From: Pseudomonas ceruminis
GTDB taxonomy: Bacteria > Pseudomonadota > Gammaproteobacteria > Pseudomonadales > Pseudomonadaceae
Length of the DNA stretch: 64,000 nucleotides
Direction of reading: 5' to 3'
NCBI RefSeq assembly: GCF_021602025.1
Contig: NZ_BQHW01000010.1
Location: 62,001 to 126,000, forward strand
This document shows positions 26,903-36,560 of this stretch, in pieces. Below the pieces are notes generated by a model. The model saw only the letters and a program-made list of their open reading frames with translations. It made no database searches and had not been told where the DNA came from. The translations under genes and the position numbers were made by a program. Position 1 is the stretch's first letter; each line of letters opens with the position of its first letter.

Positions 26903-28177
26903 TTACTTGGCGCCAGCCGTCGCCATGGCTGGCGCTGGGGTGGCTTCGAGCGTGCGCCCACGGGTTTCCGGCAGGCACAGTGCGGCAATCATGGCGACGC
27001 CGTAGGCAATGCCGGCATCGATGCCGATCGCGCTGCCCAGCGACATGGACTCGCTCATGTGGCCGACCAGGAACGGGAACACTGCCGACAGCACACGGCC
27101 GAAGTTGTAGCAGAAGCCAACCCCAGCGCCGCGCACGTCGGCCGGGTACAGCTCGTTGAAGAACGAGCCCAGGCTGGCCGGAATGCCGGCGGCGAAGAAG
27201 CCCAGCGGGAAGCCGAGGAACAGCATCTGGGTATTGGTCAGCGGGAAGAATACATAGGCCTGCACGGTCAGCACGCAGCACAGGGCAAACAGCAGAATGT
27301 TCTTGCGTCGGCCAATGCGGTCGATCAGCAGGCCGCTGATCACGCAGCCGCACCAGAAGGCGAAGATGATGACGGCCAGGTAGCCGCCGGAGTTCAGCAC
27401 CGAAAGGTTGCGCTCGGTCTTGAGGAAGGTCGGCAGCCAGGTCATCACCGCATGGTAGCCACCATGGGCACCCAGGCCCAGCAGGCCGCCAAGCAGGGTC
27501 ACGCGCAACAGTTCGGGGCGGAAGATCCCGGCCATGGATTTGAAGAAGCTGCCCGGGATGGCCTTCTCTTTCTGCAGGCGCTGGAAGCTGTCCGGCTCTG
27601 GCACATTACGGCGTACCCAGATAATCAGGAGCGACGGCAGCAGCCCGACGAAGAACATCACCCGCCAGGCGAACTCTTGCGGTACCAGCGAATAGATCAG
27701 CGCGAACAGCCCGACCGCCAGGCCCCACCCTACGGCCCAGGCACTCTGCACGGTGCCCATGACCTTGCCGCGGTATTTCGGATTGATGGTCTCAGCCATC
27801 AGCACCGCGCCGGCCGCCCATTCACCACCGATGCCAAAGCCTTGCATGGCCTTGACGAACAACAGCGGGTAAAAACCGGTGACGAACGCGGAAAGGAAGG
27901 TGAAGAAGGAGAACCAGAGGATCATCCACTGCAGCGTGCGCACGCGCCCGTAACGGTCCGACAAGGTACCGCCGAGCCAGCCGCCGATGGCGGAGGTAAC
28001 CAGCGTCAGGCCGCTGATCAGGCCTGCGTCACTCTTGGTCAGGGAGAACGCGGCAATCAGCGCGGGAATGGCCAGGCCGAACATCTGCACTTCCAGCGCA
28101 TCGAGCGACCAGCCACCGAAACAGGCCCAGAACGTCTTGCGTTCCCGTGAAGTGATCTGGCGATACCAACTGAACAT
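26903..28177 (-). CDS. MFS transporter, acid:H+ symporter (AAHS-like)
   Basis: The 424-residue protein has 12 predicted spans and MFS motifs (GGTLSDRYGRVRT between spans 2 and 3, GIGGEWAAGAVLMAE, RNVPEPDSF in the loop). The start FWACFGGWSLDALEVQMFGLA has the D-x3-Q pattern of the aromatic/organic acid group. It presumably imports the substrate that the downstream amidohydrolase acts on. The 132 bases to the GntR gene show no extra gene. Confidence 0.88.
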   Translation of the reverse strand: MFSWYRQITSRERKTFWACFGGWSLDALEVQMFGLAIPALIAAFSLTKSDAGLISGLTLVTSAIGGWLGGTLSDRYGRVRTLQWMILWFSFFTFLSAFVTGFYPLLFVKAMQGFGIGGEWAAGAVLMAETINPKYRGKVMGTVQSAWAVGWGLAVGLFALIYSLVPQEFAWRVMFFVGLLPSLLIIWVRRNVPEPDSFQRLQKEKAIPGSFFKSMAGIFRPELLRVTLLGGLLGLGAHGGYHAVMTWLPTFLKTERNLSVLNSGGYLAVIIFAFWCGCVISGLLIDRIGRRKNILLFALCCVLTVQAYVFFPLTNTQMLFLGFPLGFFAAGIPASLGSFFNELYPADVRGAGVGFCYNFGRVLSAVFPFLVGHMSESMSLGSAIGIDAGIAYGVAMIAALCLPETRGRTLEATPAPAMATAGAK

Positions 28178-28309
28178 GGTTTTTATCCTTCTAGTCGTGT
28201 GTGTTACGGCCGGGCGTGCCGAAGCTCTTGGCGCGCGGGCGACCGGGCAGGCGAAGCCACTGCGCCGAGGCAGACCGGCGCAGACGGGTAACGGGGTGAA
28301 ACAGCCGGG

Positions 28310-29041
28310 TCAGCGAATGTCGATGCGGTAGCGGAAGTGCTGCGCATGGCCGCGCGAGCGGCGCCATTCCAACGGTTTGCCGGCGTAATCACGGGCCAGA
28401 CGCTCGATCACCACCACCGGGCTGTTGGCCGGCAGTTGCAACAAGCGGCCATGCGCCGCATCGACCGCTTCGGCGGTCAGGGTCTCTTCGGCGTAGGCGA
28501 CCACCTGGCCGCACAGTTGCTCGTAGATCGGGTAGAGCAATGGGCCTTTGCTCTGCAACTCGACCTCGAGCAGGGGCTGGAAGGTCTGCCGTGGCAGCCA
28601 GATTTCCTCAGCAAGCACCGGTTGGGCGCCGAGTAGACGGGTACGGACAATACGAATCACCTCGGCTTCGGCCTGCAGCCCCAACGCTTCGGCCACCGCA
28701 GACGGTGCAGGCACGGGCGCGATGGAGAGGATGCGGCTTTCCGGCATCAGCCGTTCGCCGCTGGCAGACTCGAAACGGAAGAAGCGGAACAACGAGGACT
28801 GGAACTGCGGGCGGCGGATGAAGGTGCCGCGGCCTTGCTGGCGCTCCAGCACACCTTCGGCCACCAGCACGTCGACAGCCTTGCGCACGGTCCCGACGGA
28901 CATGTCGAATTCGGTGGCCAGGGCCGCTTCGGTCGGAATCGCCTCGCCCGGGCGCCAGCGATTGTTGGCAATCTGCTCGACCAGATGGTCACGCAGTTGT
29001 TGGTAGCGGGGCAGTCGAGCATCACCGGACAGTGGGTGCAT
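28310..29041 (-). CDS. GntR/HutC-family regulator with UTRA domain
   Basis: The 243-residue protein has an N-terminal winged HTH (GEAIPTEAALATEFDMSVGTVRKAVDVLVAEGVLERQQGRGTF) and a C-terminal UTRA ligand domain. HutC-type members repress catabolic genes and release on binding a small effector. It is the first gene of a - strand cluster with the MFS and amidohydrolase. AT-rich palindromes at 29061-29079, just upstream of its start, are the likely operator. Confidence 0.9.
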   Translation of the reverse strand: MHPLSGDARLPRYQQLRDHLVEQIANNRWRPGEAIPTEAALATEFDMSVGTVRKAVDVLVAEGVLERQQGRGTFIRRPQFQSSLFRFFRFESASGERLMPESRILSIAPVPAPSAVAEALGLQAEAEVIRIVRTRLLGAQPVLAEEIWLPRQTFQPLLEVELQSKGPLLYPIYEQLCGQVVAYAEETLTAEAVDAAHGRLLQLPANSPVVVIERLARDYAGKPLEWRRSRGHAQHFRYRIDIR

Positions 29042-29060
29042 GGGTCGCTCTCTCGTCTTG

Positions 29061-29079
29061 TTATATAAACATATATATG
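29061..29079. promoter_or_regulatory. AT-rich tandem palindromes, putative GntR operator
   Basis: TTATATAA (29061-29068) and CATATATATG (29070-29079) are perfect palindromes 19 bases upstream of the GntR start codon, in the region shared with the divergent MFS gene. The AT-rich block stands out in a GC-rich genome. Assignment to this regulator rests on position. Confidence 0.55.
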
Positions 29080-29231
29080 AATTTTTCCGAGAGTATTCCC
29101 GCAGTACCGCAGCGTGTCAATCCTCCGCTGGTCGCCTGCGCAAACCGGCGACGAGGCCAGCACAGGCGACACGCAACCTCAGCCTCCCTTATGCTGAAGC
29201 ATCGGCACCCCACCACAACAAGGAAGTGGCA

Positions 29232-30410
29232 ATGCTCGCCGCCCTCAAGCACTACCCTGCTGCCGTACGCCTGCTGTTGGTCACCACCTTCACCCTGACC
29301 GTGGCCCGTGCCCTCACCCTGCCCTACCTGGTGGTCTACCTGGCCGACAACTTCCAGCTTTCGGTCAGCCAGATCGGCCTGCTGATCGGCGGCGCGTTGA
29401 TCGCAGCCTCGTTACTGAGCCTGTATGGCGGGCACTTGGTGGATACGTTGCGCAATCACACGTTGGTCAGCGCTAGCACACTGGTGTTCGCCCTGGCCTT
29501 CGTGGCGGCCATCTCCAGCCGCTCGGCAGTGCTGTTCTTCCTGTGCCTGGTGCTGATCAACCTGGCCCTGGCAGTGGTCGACATTGCCGCCAAGGCCGGC
29601 TTTTGCGCCTTGCTGCCCGTGGAGCGACGGGCCGAAGTGTTCGCCATCAAGTACACCCTGAGCAATGTGGGTTACGCCATCGGTCCGATGCTGGGCGTGG
29701 CGATGCTGGAGCTGGACGATCATTTGCCCTTCTTCGCTTCTGCGCTGATTGGCATGGGCATGTGCCTGGCGTACTGGCGCCTGGGCGAGCGCACGCTCAA
29801 GGCCAGCGCACCGGCGCAGCCCGGTGCGGGCTTCGCCCAGGTGGCGCTGGGCCTGGCGCGCGACCGCCGGCTGGTCTGCTTCACCCTCGGCGGTGTACTC
29901 AGCGCCGTGGTATTCGGCCAGTTCACTGCGTACCTGTCGCAGTATCTGGTGGTGACCACCAGCGCCAGCGAAGCGGCGCGGCTGGTGGGCTACCTGGTAA
30001 CCACCAACGCCGTGACGGTGATTGCCCTGCAGTACCTGGTCGGCCGACGCATCAGCCGCCAGCAGTTGATGCCCTGGCTGCTGGCGGGCATGGCCCTGTT
30101 CATTGCCGGCCTGCTGGGCTTCTCCCTGGCCGGATCGGTGCTGGCCTGGTGCCTGGCCATGCTGGTGTTCACCCTGGGCGAGATCATCGTCATCCCGGCC
30201 GAGTACATGTTCATCGACCTGATTGCGCCAGAGCATTTGCGCGGGGTGTATTACGGCGCGCAGAACCTGTCCAACCTGGGAGCGGCGCTAGGGCCGGTGA
30301 TGGTCGGACTGGTCCTGGGACACTGGTGGCCGGGGCTGATCTTCTACCTGCTGGTGTTGTCGGTGATACTGGCAGGGGTGTTCTACTGGAGGGGAACTCG
30401 GCAGGCATGA
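29232..30410 (+). CDS. MFS transporter (MdtH/YjjL-like drug efflux type)
   Basis: ATG 29232 with AAGGAAG upstream is chosen over an upstream opening at 29040 that would cross the operator. The 392-residue protein has 12 spans and MFS motifs (GGHLVDTLRN, VDIAAKAGFCALLP). It most resembles small-drug exporters of the MdtH type. It is divergent from the GntR cluster. Function is inferred from fold only. Confidence 0.82.
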   Translation: MLAALKHYPAAVRLLLVTTFTLTVARALTLPYLVVYLADNFQLSVSQIGLLIGGALIAASLLSLYGGHLVDTLRNHTLVSASTLVFALAFVAAISSRSAVLFFLCLVLINLALAVVDIAAKAGFCALLPVERRAEVFAIKYTLSNVGYAIGPMLGVAMLELDDHLPFFASALIGMGMCLAYWRLGERTLKASAPAQPGAGFAQVALGLARDRRLVCFTLGGVLSAVVFGQFTAYLSQYLVVTTSASEAARLVGYLVTTNAVTVIALQYLVGRRISRQQLMPWLLAGMALFIAGLLGFSLAGSVLAWCLAMLVFTLGEIIVIPAEYMFIDLIAPEHLRGVYYGAQNLSNLGAALGPVMVGLVLGHWWPGLIFYLLVLSVILAGVFYWRGTRQA

Positions 30411-30539
30411 GGCACTACAGGTATACGCCCAACCCTGCGACGACGCGCCACTGCGACCATCGTCGGCGCTGACGAACCCTCGTCTGCGTGCCAGACTGAT
30501 TGATCGGGACCGCGTTATCTTTTTTGCTCCGGAGTTTTC

Positions 30540-33500
30540 ATGTCGTTGTCCAGCGGGCTGATCGCCGTGGTCGCCCTGGCCTATATGGCCATCATGTTCG
30601 CCATCGCCTTCTACGGCGACCGCCGCAGCACACCGTTGCCGCCGCGGCTGCGTGCCTGGGTGTACAGCCTGTCATTGGCCGTGTACTGCACCAGCTGGAC
30701 CTTCTTCGGCGCGGTCGGCCAAGCCGCCGAACAGCTCTGGGCTTTCCTTCCCATCTACCTGGGGCCGATCCTGCTGCTGATCTTCGCACCCTGGGTGCTG
30801 CAGAAAATGGTGCTGATCAGCAAACAGCAGAACATCACCTCGATCGCCGACTTCATCGCCGCACGCTACGGCAAGTCGCAAACCCTGGCGGTGGTCGTTG
30901 CGCTGATCTGCCTGGTCGGCGTGCTGCCCTATATCGCCTTGCAGCTCAAAGGCATCGTGCTTGGCGTCAACCTGCTGATCGGGGCCAATGCCGATGCCAC
31001 CGGCACTCGCGTGCAGGACACTGCCCTGGTGGTGTCGCTGGTGCTGGCATTGTTCGCCATCGTTTTCGGTACGCGCAGCCTGGATGTCACCGAGCACCAC
31101 CGCGGCATGGTCCTGGCCATTGCCTTCGAATCGCTGATCAAGCTGCTGGCCTTCCTGGCCGTGGGCGTGTTCGTGGTCTTCAACCTGTACGACGGCTTCG
31201 ACGACCTGTTCACCCAAGCACGCCAGTCGGTGCAACTGGACAGCTATTGGCAGGAAACCATCAACTGGCCGTCGATGGTGGTGCAGACCGCCGTGGCAAT
31301 GATGGCGATCATCTGCCTGCCGCGGCAGTTCCACGTGACCGTGGTGGAGAACATCGAGCCCCAGGACATGCGCCTGGCACGCTGGGTGTTCCCGATGTAC
31401 CTGGCACTGGCGGCGCTGTTCGTGGTGCCGATCGCCCTGGCCGGGCAGATGCTGTTGCCCGGCACGGTGATTTCCGACTCGTTCGTGATCAGCCTGCCAT
31501 TGGCCGAAGCGCACCCGAGCCTGGCGCTGCTGGCCTTCATCGGCGGCGCCTCGGCCGCTACCGGCATGGTCATCGTCGAGGCGGTGGCGCTGTCGACCAT
31601 GGTCTCCAACGACATGCTGCTGCCCTGGTTGCTGCGCCGCAACAATGCCGAACGGCCTTTTGAAGCCTTCCGGCACTGGATGCTCTCGGTGCGCCGGGTG
31701 ACCATCGTGGTCATCCTGCTGCTGGCCTATGTCAGCTATCGCCTGCTCGGCTCCACGGCAAGCCTGGCCACCATCGGCCAGATCGCCTTCGCGGCCGTGA
31801 CCCAACTGACCCCGGCCATGCTGGGCGCGTTGTACTGGAAGCAGGCCAACCGCCGCGGCGTGTTCGCAGGCCTGGCAGCGGGCATCTTCCTGTGGTTCTA
31901 CACCCTGGTGCTGCCCATTACCGCCCATAGCCTGGGCTGGTCACTGCAACTGTTCCCGGGCCTGGCGTGGCTGCACGGCAACCCGCTGAACCTGCCGATC
32001 ACGCCTCTTACCCAGGGCGTCGTGCTGTCACTGGCCGGCAACTTCACGTTGTTCGCCTGGGTTTCGATGCTTTCACGTACCCGCGTGTCGGAACACTGGC
32101 AGGCCGGGCGCTTCATCGGCCAGCAGACCAGCGCTCGCCCCAGCAGCAAACCGTTGCTGGCCGTGCAGATCGACGACCTGCTGACCCTCGCCTCGCGTTT
32201 TGTCGGTGAAGAGCGTGCACGGCAAAGCTTCATCCGCTTTGCCTATCGCCAGGGCAAAGGCTTCAATCCCAACCAGAACGCCGACGGCGACTGGATCGAG
32301 CACACCGAGCGCCTGCTCGCTGGCGTGCTCGGCAGCTCCTCGACCCGCGCTGTCGTCAAGGCGGCCATCGAAGGCCGGGACATGCAGCTTGAGGACGTGG
32401 TGCGCATCGCCGATGAAGCCAGCGAGGTGCTGCAGTTCAACCGCGCCTTGCTGCAAGGTGCCATCGAGAACATCAACCAGGGCATCAGCGTGGTCGACCA
32501 GAACCTGCACCTGGTGGCCTGGAACCGCCGCTACCTGGAACTGTTCAACTACCCCGACGGGCTGATCAGCGTTGGCAGGCCGATCGCCGACATCATTCGC
32601 TACAACGCCGAACGCGGCCTGTGCGGCCCAGGCGAAGCGCAGGTCCATGTGGCGCGGCGCCTGCACTGGATGCGCCAAGGGCGTGCACACTCCTCCGAAC
32701 GGCTGTTCCCCAACGGCCGGGTGATCGAGCTGATCGGCAACCCGATGCCCGGTGGTGGCTTTGTGATGAGCTTCACCGACATCACCCCGTTCCGCGAAGC
32801 CGAGCAGGCCTTGCGTGATGCCAACGAAGGCCTGGAGCAGCGGGTAGCCGAACGCACCCATGAACTGTCCCAGCTCAACCAGGCGCTGTCGGAGGCCAAG
32901 AGCCAGGCCGAAGCGGTGAGCAAGTCCAAAACGCGCTTCCTGGCAGCGGTCAGCCACGACCTGATGCAACCGCTCAATGCCGCCCGGCTGTTCTCCGCCG
33001 CCTTGTCGCAGCAGGCCGAAGGCATGAACGAAGAAGCCCAGCAGCTGGTTCAGCACATGGACAGCTCGCTGCGCTCGGCCGAAGAACTGATCAGCGACCT
33101 GCTGGACATCTCGCGCCTGGAAAACGGCAAGATCACCCCAGATGCCAAGCCGTTCGCACTCAACGACCTGTTCGACACGCTGGGGGCGGAGTTCAAGCTG
33201 CTGGCCGCCGAGAAGGGCTTGGAATTCCGCCTGCGTGGCAGCCGCCTGCGGGTCGACAGCGACATGAAACTGCTGCGCCGGGTATTGCAGAACTTCCTCA
33301 CCAACGCCCTGCGTTACGGCAAGAGTCCTATCCTGCTGGGTGTACGCCGCCAGGGCGAGCACCTGTGGCTGGAAGTGTGGGACCGTGGCCCGGGCATTGC
33401 CGACGACAAGCTGCAGGTGATCTTCCAGGAATTCAAGCGCCTGGACAGCCACCAGACCCGCGCCGAGAAAGGCCTGGGGCTGGGTCTGGCGATTGCCGAC

Positions 33501-34016
33501 GGCCTGTGCCGAGTGCTTGGCCATAAGCTGGAAGTGCGCTCATGGCCCGGCAAAGGCACCGTGTTCCGGGTCAACGTGCCGATCGCCCGCCAAGCTGTGG
33601 CAGCACCGAGCGCACCTGTGGAGCAGGCGAGCCAGCCGCTGGCCGGCCTTCACGTGCTGTGCGTCGACAATGAAGACAGCATTCTGATCGGCATGAACAG
33701 CCTGCTCAGCCGTTGGGGCTGCCAGGTATGGACTGCGCGCAACCGCGCCGAATGCGAGGCACTGCTGGCCAAGGGCATGCGCCCGCACCTCGCACTGGTG
33801 GACTACCACCTGGATGACGGCGATACCGGTACGGGCCTGATGGGCTGGCTACGAGCCCGCCTGGGCGAACCGGTCCCCGGTGTAGTGATCAGTGCCGACG
33901 GCAGCAAGGAAACCCTTGCCACGGTGCATGCCGCAGGCCTGGACTACCTGGCCAAGCCGGTCAAGCCGGCGGCCTTGCGCGCCCTGCTCAATCGCCATCT
34001 GAGCCTGGTGCAGTAA
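30540..34016 (+). CDS. Hybrid histidine kinase with Na+/solute symporter-like N-terminus
   Basis: The 1158-residue protein has a symporter (SSS/SLC5) domain with about 13 spans (1-490), a PAS domain (about 640-760), a coiled linker, a DHp domain with His806 (AVSHDLMQPL), a HATPase (QNFLTNALRYG, GPGIADD, GLGLGLAIAD) and a C-terminal receiver with Asp1088 (LVDYHLDD). The ribosome site is CCGGAG. It resembles CbrA, but CbrA lacks the receiver; the receiver implies an Hpt or a partner receiver downstream in a phosphorelay. No response regulator lies adjacent. Its last 29 bases overlap the end of convergent rmuC. Confidence 0.92.
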   Translation: MSLSSGLIAVVALAYMAIMFAIAFYGDRRSTPLPPRLRAWVYSLSLAVYCTSWTFFGAVGQAAEQLWAFLPIYLGPILLLIFAPWVLQKMVLISKQQNITSIADFIAARYGKSQTLAVVVALICLVGVLPYIALQLKGIVLGVNLLIGANADATGTRVQDTALVVSLVLALFAIVFGTRSLDVTEHHRGMVLAIAFESLIKLLAFLAVGVFVVFNLYDGFDDLFTQARQSVQLDSYWQETINWPSMVVQTAVAMMAIICLPRQFHVTVVENIEPQDMRLARWVFPMYLALAALFVVPIALAGQMLLPGTVISDSFVISLPLAEAHPSLALLAFIGGASAATGMVIVEAVALSTMVSNDMLLPWLLRRNNAERPFEAFRHWMLSVRRVTIVVILLLAYVSYRLLGSTASLATIGQIAFAAVTQLTPAMLGALYWKQANRRGVFAGLAAGIFLWFYTLVLPITAHSLGWSLQLFPGLAWLHGNPLNLPITPLTQGVVLSLAGNFTLFAWVSMLSRTRVSEHWQAGRFIGQQTSARPSSKPLLAVQIDDLLTLASRFVGEERARQSFIRFAYRQGKGFNPNQNADGDWIEHTERLLAGVLGSSSTRAVVKAAIEGRDMQLEDVVRIADEASEVLQFNRALLQGAIENINQGISVVDQNLHLVAWNRRYLELFNYPDGLISVGRPIADIIRYNAERGLCGPGEAQVHVARRLHWMRQGRAHSSERLFPNGRVIELIGNPMPGGGFVMSFTDITPFREAEQALRDANEGLEQRVAERTHELSQLNQALSEAKSQAEAVSKSKTRFLAAVSHDLMQPLNAARLFSAALSQQAEGMNEEAQQLVQHMDSSLRSAEELISDLLDISRLENGKITPDAKPFALNDLFDTLGAEFKLLAAEKGLEFRLRGSRLRVDSDMKLLRRVLQNFLTNALRYGKSPILLGVRRQGEHLWLEVWDRGPGIADDKLQVIFQEFKRLDSHQTRAEKGLGLGLAIADGLCRVLGHKLEVRSWPGKGTVFRVNVPIARQAVAAPSAPVEQASQPLAGLHVLCVDNEDSILIGMNSLLSRWGCQVWTARNRAECEALLAKGMRPHLALVDYHLDDGDTGTGLMGWLRARLGEPVPGVVISADGSKETLATVHAAGLDYLAKPVKPAALRALLNRHLSLVQ

Positions 34017-35475
34017 CCGCCTCGTCCGGCAGCGCTTCGCCGGACAATGCCCGCTCCAGCAAGTCGGCCGGCAGGCTCTTGCTGGCACGGGCACCGAGCA
34101 GTTTGAGCTGTTCGCTGCGGCTGATCAGGTTGCCGCGCCCTTCGCAGAGCTTGTTGCGCGCAGCAGCATAGGCTTTGTCGACCTGCTGCAAGCGGTTGCC
34201 CAGTTCATCCAGGTCCTGAATGAACAGCACGAACTTGTCGTACAGCCAGCCCGCACGCTCGGCGATCTCACGGGCATTCTGGCCTTGGCGTTCCTGCTTC
34301 CACAGGCTGTCGATGACCCGTAGGGTAGCCAGCAAGGTGGTTGGGCTGACGATCACGATCTGCCGGTCGAATGCCTCCTGAAACAGGTTGGGCTCAGCCT
34401 GCAGGGCAGCCGAGAAGGCCGCTTCAATGGGCACGAACAGCAACACGAAATCCAGGCTGTGCAAGCCTTCGAGACGGCTGTAGTCCTTGCTGGACAAACC
34501 TTTGACATGGCTGCGCAGCGACTGTACGTGCTGTTTGAGCGCGCCTTCATCGTTACTGCTGACGAACTGCTGATAGGCCGTAAGGCTGACCTTGGCATCG
34601 ACCACTACCTGCTTGTCGCCAGGCAGCATGATCAGGACATCGGGCTGATAGCGCTCACCTTCGGCGCTCTTGAGGCTGACCTGGGTCTGGTACTCGCGGC
34701 CCTTCTCCAGGCCGGCATGCTCCAGCACGCGCTCGAGGATCAACTCGCCCCAGTTGCCTTGGGTCTTCTGGCCCTTGAGTGCCTGAGTAAGGTTGGTAGC
34801 TTCATCGGACAGGCGCAGGTTGAGCTGTTGCAAGCGCTCCAGTTCCTTGCCCAGGGAGAAACGCTCACGGGCTTCCTGCTGGTAGCTTTCTTCCACGCGT
34901 TTCTCGAAGGCCTGGATCCGTTCCTTGAGCGGGTCGAGCAACTGGCCCAGGTGCTGCTGGCTGGTCTGGGCGAAGCGTTGCTCGCGCTCATCGAAGATTT
35001 TCGTGGCCAGGTCGGCGAACTGCGCACGCAGGGTATCGCGGGCTTGCTGCAGGTCTTCCAGACGCTGCTGATGGCTTTCCTGCTGTTCGCGCAGCTCGGC
35101 TTCCAGGCGTGCAGCCTGCGCCTCCAGCCGACGCAGCTCGGCTTCACGGTTGGCCCGCTCGAGGTGCCAGGCGTGGGCGGCATCGCGGGCATTGTCACGA
35201 TCAATCTGCAACAACTCCAGCTCGCGGCCCTGCGCAGCCAGTTGGGCCTGTTTGACGCTGTTGGCTTCGCTGAGGTCGCTGACCTCATCACGGCTGGCGT
35301 CCAATTGCGCCTGCAAGCTGGCCTGAGCCAGCAGCGCGCTGTTCAGGCGCTCTTCGAGCAAGGCGTGCTCGCCTTGCCGGGCACTTTCGCGGCGCTGTAG
35401 GTACATGACCCATCCCAGGCCAGGCAAGGCGCCTGCCACCAAGCCCAACAGAATGCTGGTCAGATCCACTGCCAT
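33988..35475 (-). CDS. rmuC: DNA recombination protein RmuC
   Basis: The 495-residue protein has an N-terminal membrane anchor (LLGLVAGALPGLGWVMYL), a long coiled coil (about 30-190) and a C-terminal nuclease-like domain (PDVLIMLPGDKQVVVDAKVSL ... FVPIEAAFSAAL). RmuC limits inversion at short inverted repeats and is typical in gamma-proteobacteria. It ends inside the convergent kinase gene by 29 bases. A gap of 81 bases separates it from the upstream Sel1-like gene. Confidence 0.93.
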   Translation of the reverse strand: MAVDLTSILLGLVAGALPGLGWVMYLQRRESARQGEHALLEERLNSALLAQASLQAQLDASRDEVSDLSEANSVKQAQLAAQGRELELLQIDRDNARDAAHAWHLERANREAELRRLEAQAARLEAELREQQESHQQRLEDLQQARDTLRAQFADLATKIFDEREQRFAQTSQQHLGQLLDPLKERIQAFEKRVEESYQQEARERFSLGKELERLQQLNLRLSDEATNLTQALKGQKTQGNWGELILERVLEHAGLEKGREYQTQVSLKSAEGERYQPDVLIMLPGDKQVVVDAKVSLTAYQQFVSSNDEGALKQHVQSLRSHVKGLSSKDYSRLEGLHSLDFVLLFVPIEAAFSAALQAEPNLFQEAFDRQIVIVSPTTLLATLRVIDSLWKQERQGQNAREIAERAGWLYDKFVLFIQDLDELGNRLQQVDKAYAAARNKLCEGRGNLISRSEQLKLLGARASKSLPADLLERALSGEALPDEAVTAPGSDGD

Positions 35476-35556
35476 GCTTACCCCAATCGAACGGTTGCGA
35501 AGTGAGTGCAGCTTATCAGCCTGGTTGAGCGCACGCCTGCACAGACTCAGCGCTCT

Positions 35557-35976
35557 TCAGCCTGGAAACCACTGCCGGAGCAGCCGCAGAGCTTCCTGCG
35601 AGCCCTGCCCCGCTGCCAGCTCAAGCCAGTAACGCGCCTGCTCCGGCTCAGCGGCCTGACACAGCCGCGCATACTCCAGTTGCGCCCGCCGATCGCCCGC
35701 GCGGGCCGCCTGGCGTAGCAAATCATGGCCGATACGCCGATCACGGGCATTGCCACAATCCCGGCACAGCATCTGCCCCAGCCGGCTCTGGGCCACCACC
35801 ACGCCCTGGCGGGCCGGTTGCTTGAGCAGACGCCCCGCCAAATGCTTGACCTGCGGTTTGTCACCCAGGCGCGGGCTGTCGAGCAACCAGAGGGCCACTT
35901 TCAAAGAAAAGCGTTTGGACGCAGGGGCTGACGACGAAACAGCAGGGCTGGCGAGGGGTTTACCGCGAAGCTTCAT
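35557..35976 (-). CDS. Sel1-like repeat protein
   Basis: The 139-residue protein has helical repeats of the Sel1/TPR type (AQSRLGQMLCRDCG, GHDLLRQAARAGDRRAQLEYARL, YWLELAAGQGSQEALRLL). Such repeats bind other proteins. It is transcribed toward rmuC, but the 81-base gap leaves it open whether they share a transcript. Confidence 0.85.
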   Translation of the reverse strand: MKLRGKPLASPAVSSSAPASKRFSLKVALWLLDSPRLGDKPQVKHLAGRLLKQPARQGVVVAQSRLGQMLCRDCGNARDRRIGHDLLRQAARAGDRRAQLEYARLCQAAEPEQARYWLELAAGQGSQEALRLLRQWFPG

Positions 35977-36184
35977 GACAAACAGGGAAGGCAGCTCGAA
36001 AGGCGCGCCACTCTACTCCTTTTTTTGGCCCATGGCCCATCCATTTCCGGAGGATGGAAAAAAAATTTCACTGATCTTTTCTTGACGTTTCCAAGTCAGT
36101 GACCAGGCAGTCGTCAACTGCCGGATGATTGTCGGACAGTTCTGTAATTTGCTGGCACGCCCGTGCTAGAGCAAGTGCTTTGGA

Positions 36185-36207
36185 CAATCCACAGTTCCTG
36201 TGGATAA
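36185..36207. promoter_or_regulatory. Inverted DnaA-box pair
   Basis: CAATCCACA (7 of 9 to consensus) and TGTGGATAA (perfect) are inverted and 5 bases apart, the same geometry as at 6912-6934. A related TGGACAAC follows at about 36213. Confidence 0.6.
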
Positions 36208-36405
36208 CTCGGTGGACAACCCCCTTAATGACCCCGCAAACCCCTATGAATTAAGGCTTCCAGTCAAACTGACGATTTTTTCACCAGCTAAAATTAGTGT
36301 TTTTTTTCATTGACTTAAGGTATCAGTCAAGGCATTGGCGAGCGTTGGCGGGCCTGTTGCAAGGCTGTTACAAGTCGCGCCTCAAATGTGAACAAGTGCA
36401 CCAGA

Positions 36406-36454
36406 AACCCGCATTTGAATGCACGAAATCGGGACATTCGACCAAATGCGGGTT
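36406..36454. repeat. Long imperfect hairpin
   Basis: Perfect 12-bp arms AACCCGCATTTG and CAAATGCGGGTT enclose inner arms GAATG and CATTC. No T-run follows. It is a single-copy structure in this window. Confidence 0.6.
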
Positions 36455-36525
36455 ATTCACCCCCCTTCCCACAACGTGAAAGACGCGCCATACTGCGCGG
36501 CTCGCCTGAAGAAACATGGCAAAGC

Positions 36526-36554
36526 TTGCAAAGCCCGCCAGGTTCCGGTAAGGT
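36526..36554 (+). promoter_or_regulatory. Sigma-70-like promoter
   Basis: TTGCAA-N17-TAAGGT has ideal spacing. The predicted start near 36561 is 370 bases before the next small gene. Confidence 0.5.
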
Positions 36555-36560
36555 GCGCCT

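Noticed and set aside
36153-36168. TGGCACG...TGCT looked like a sigma-54 promoter
   Set aside because: GG and GC are 9 bases apart rather than 10, and no gene with a fitting start follows.
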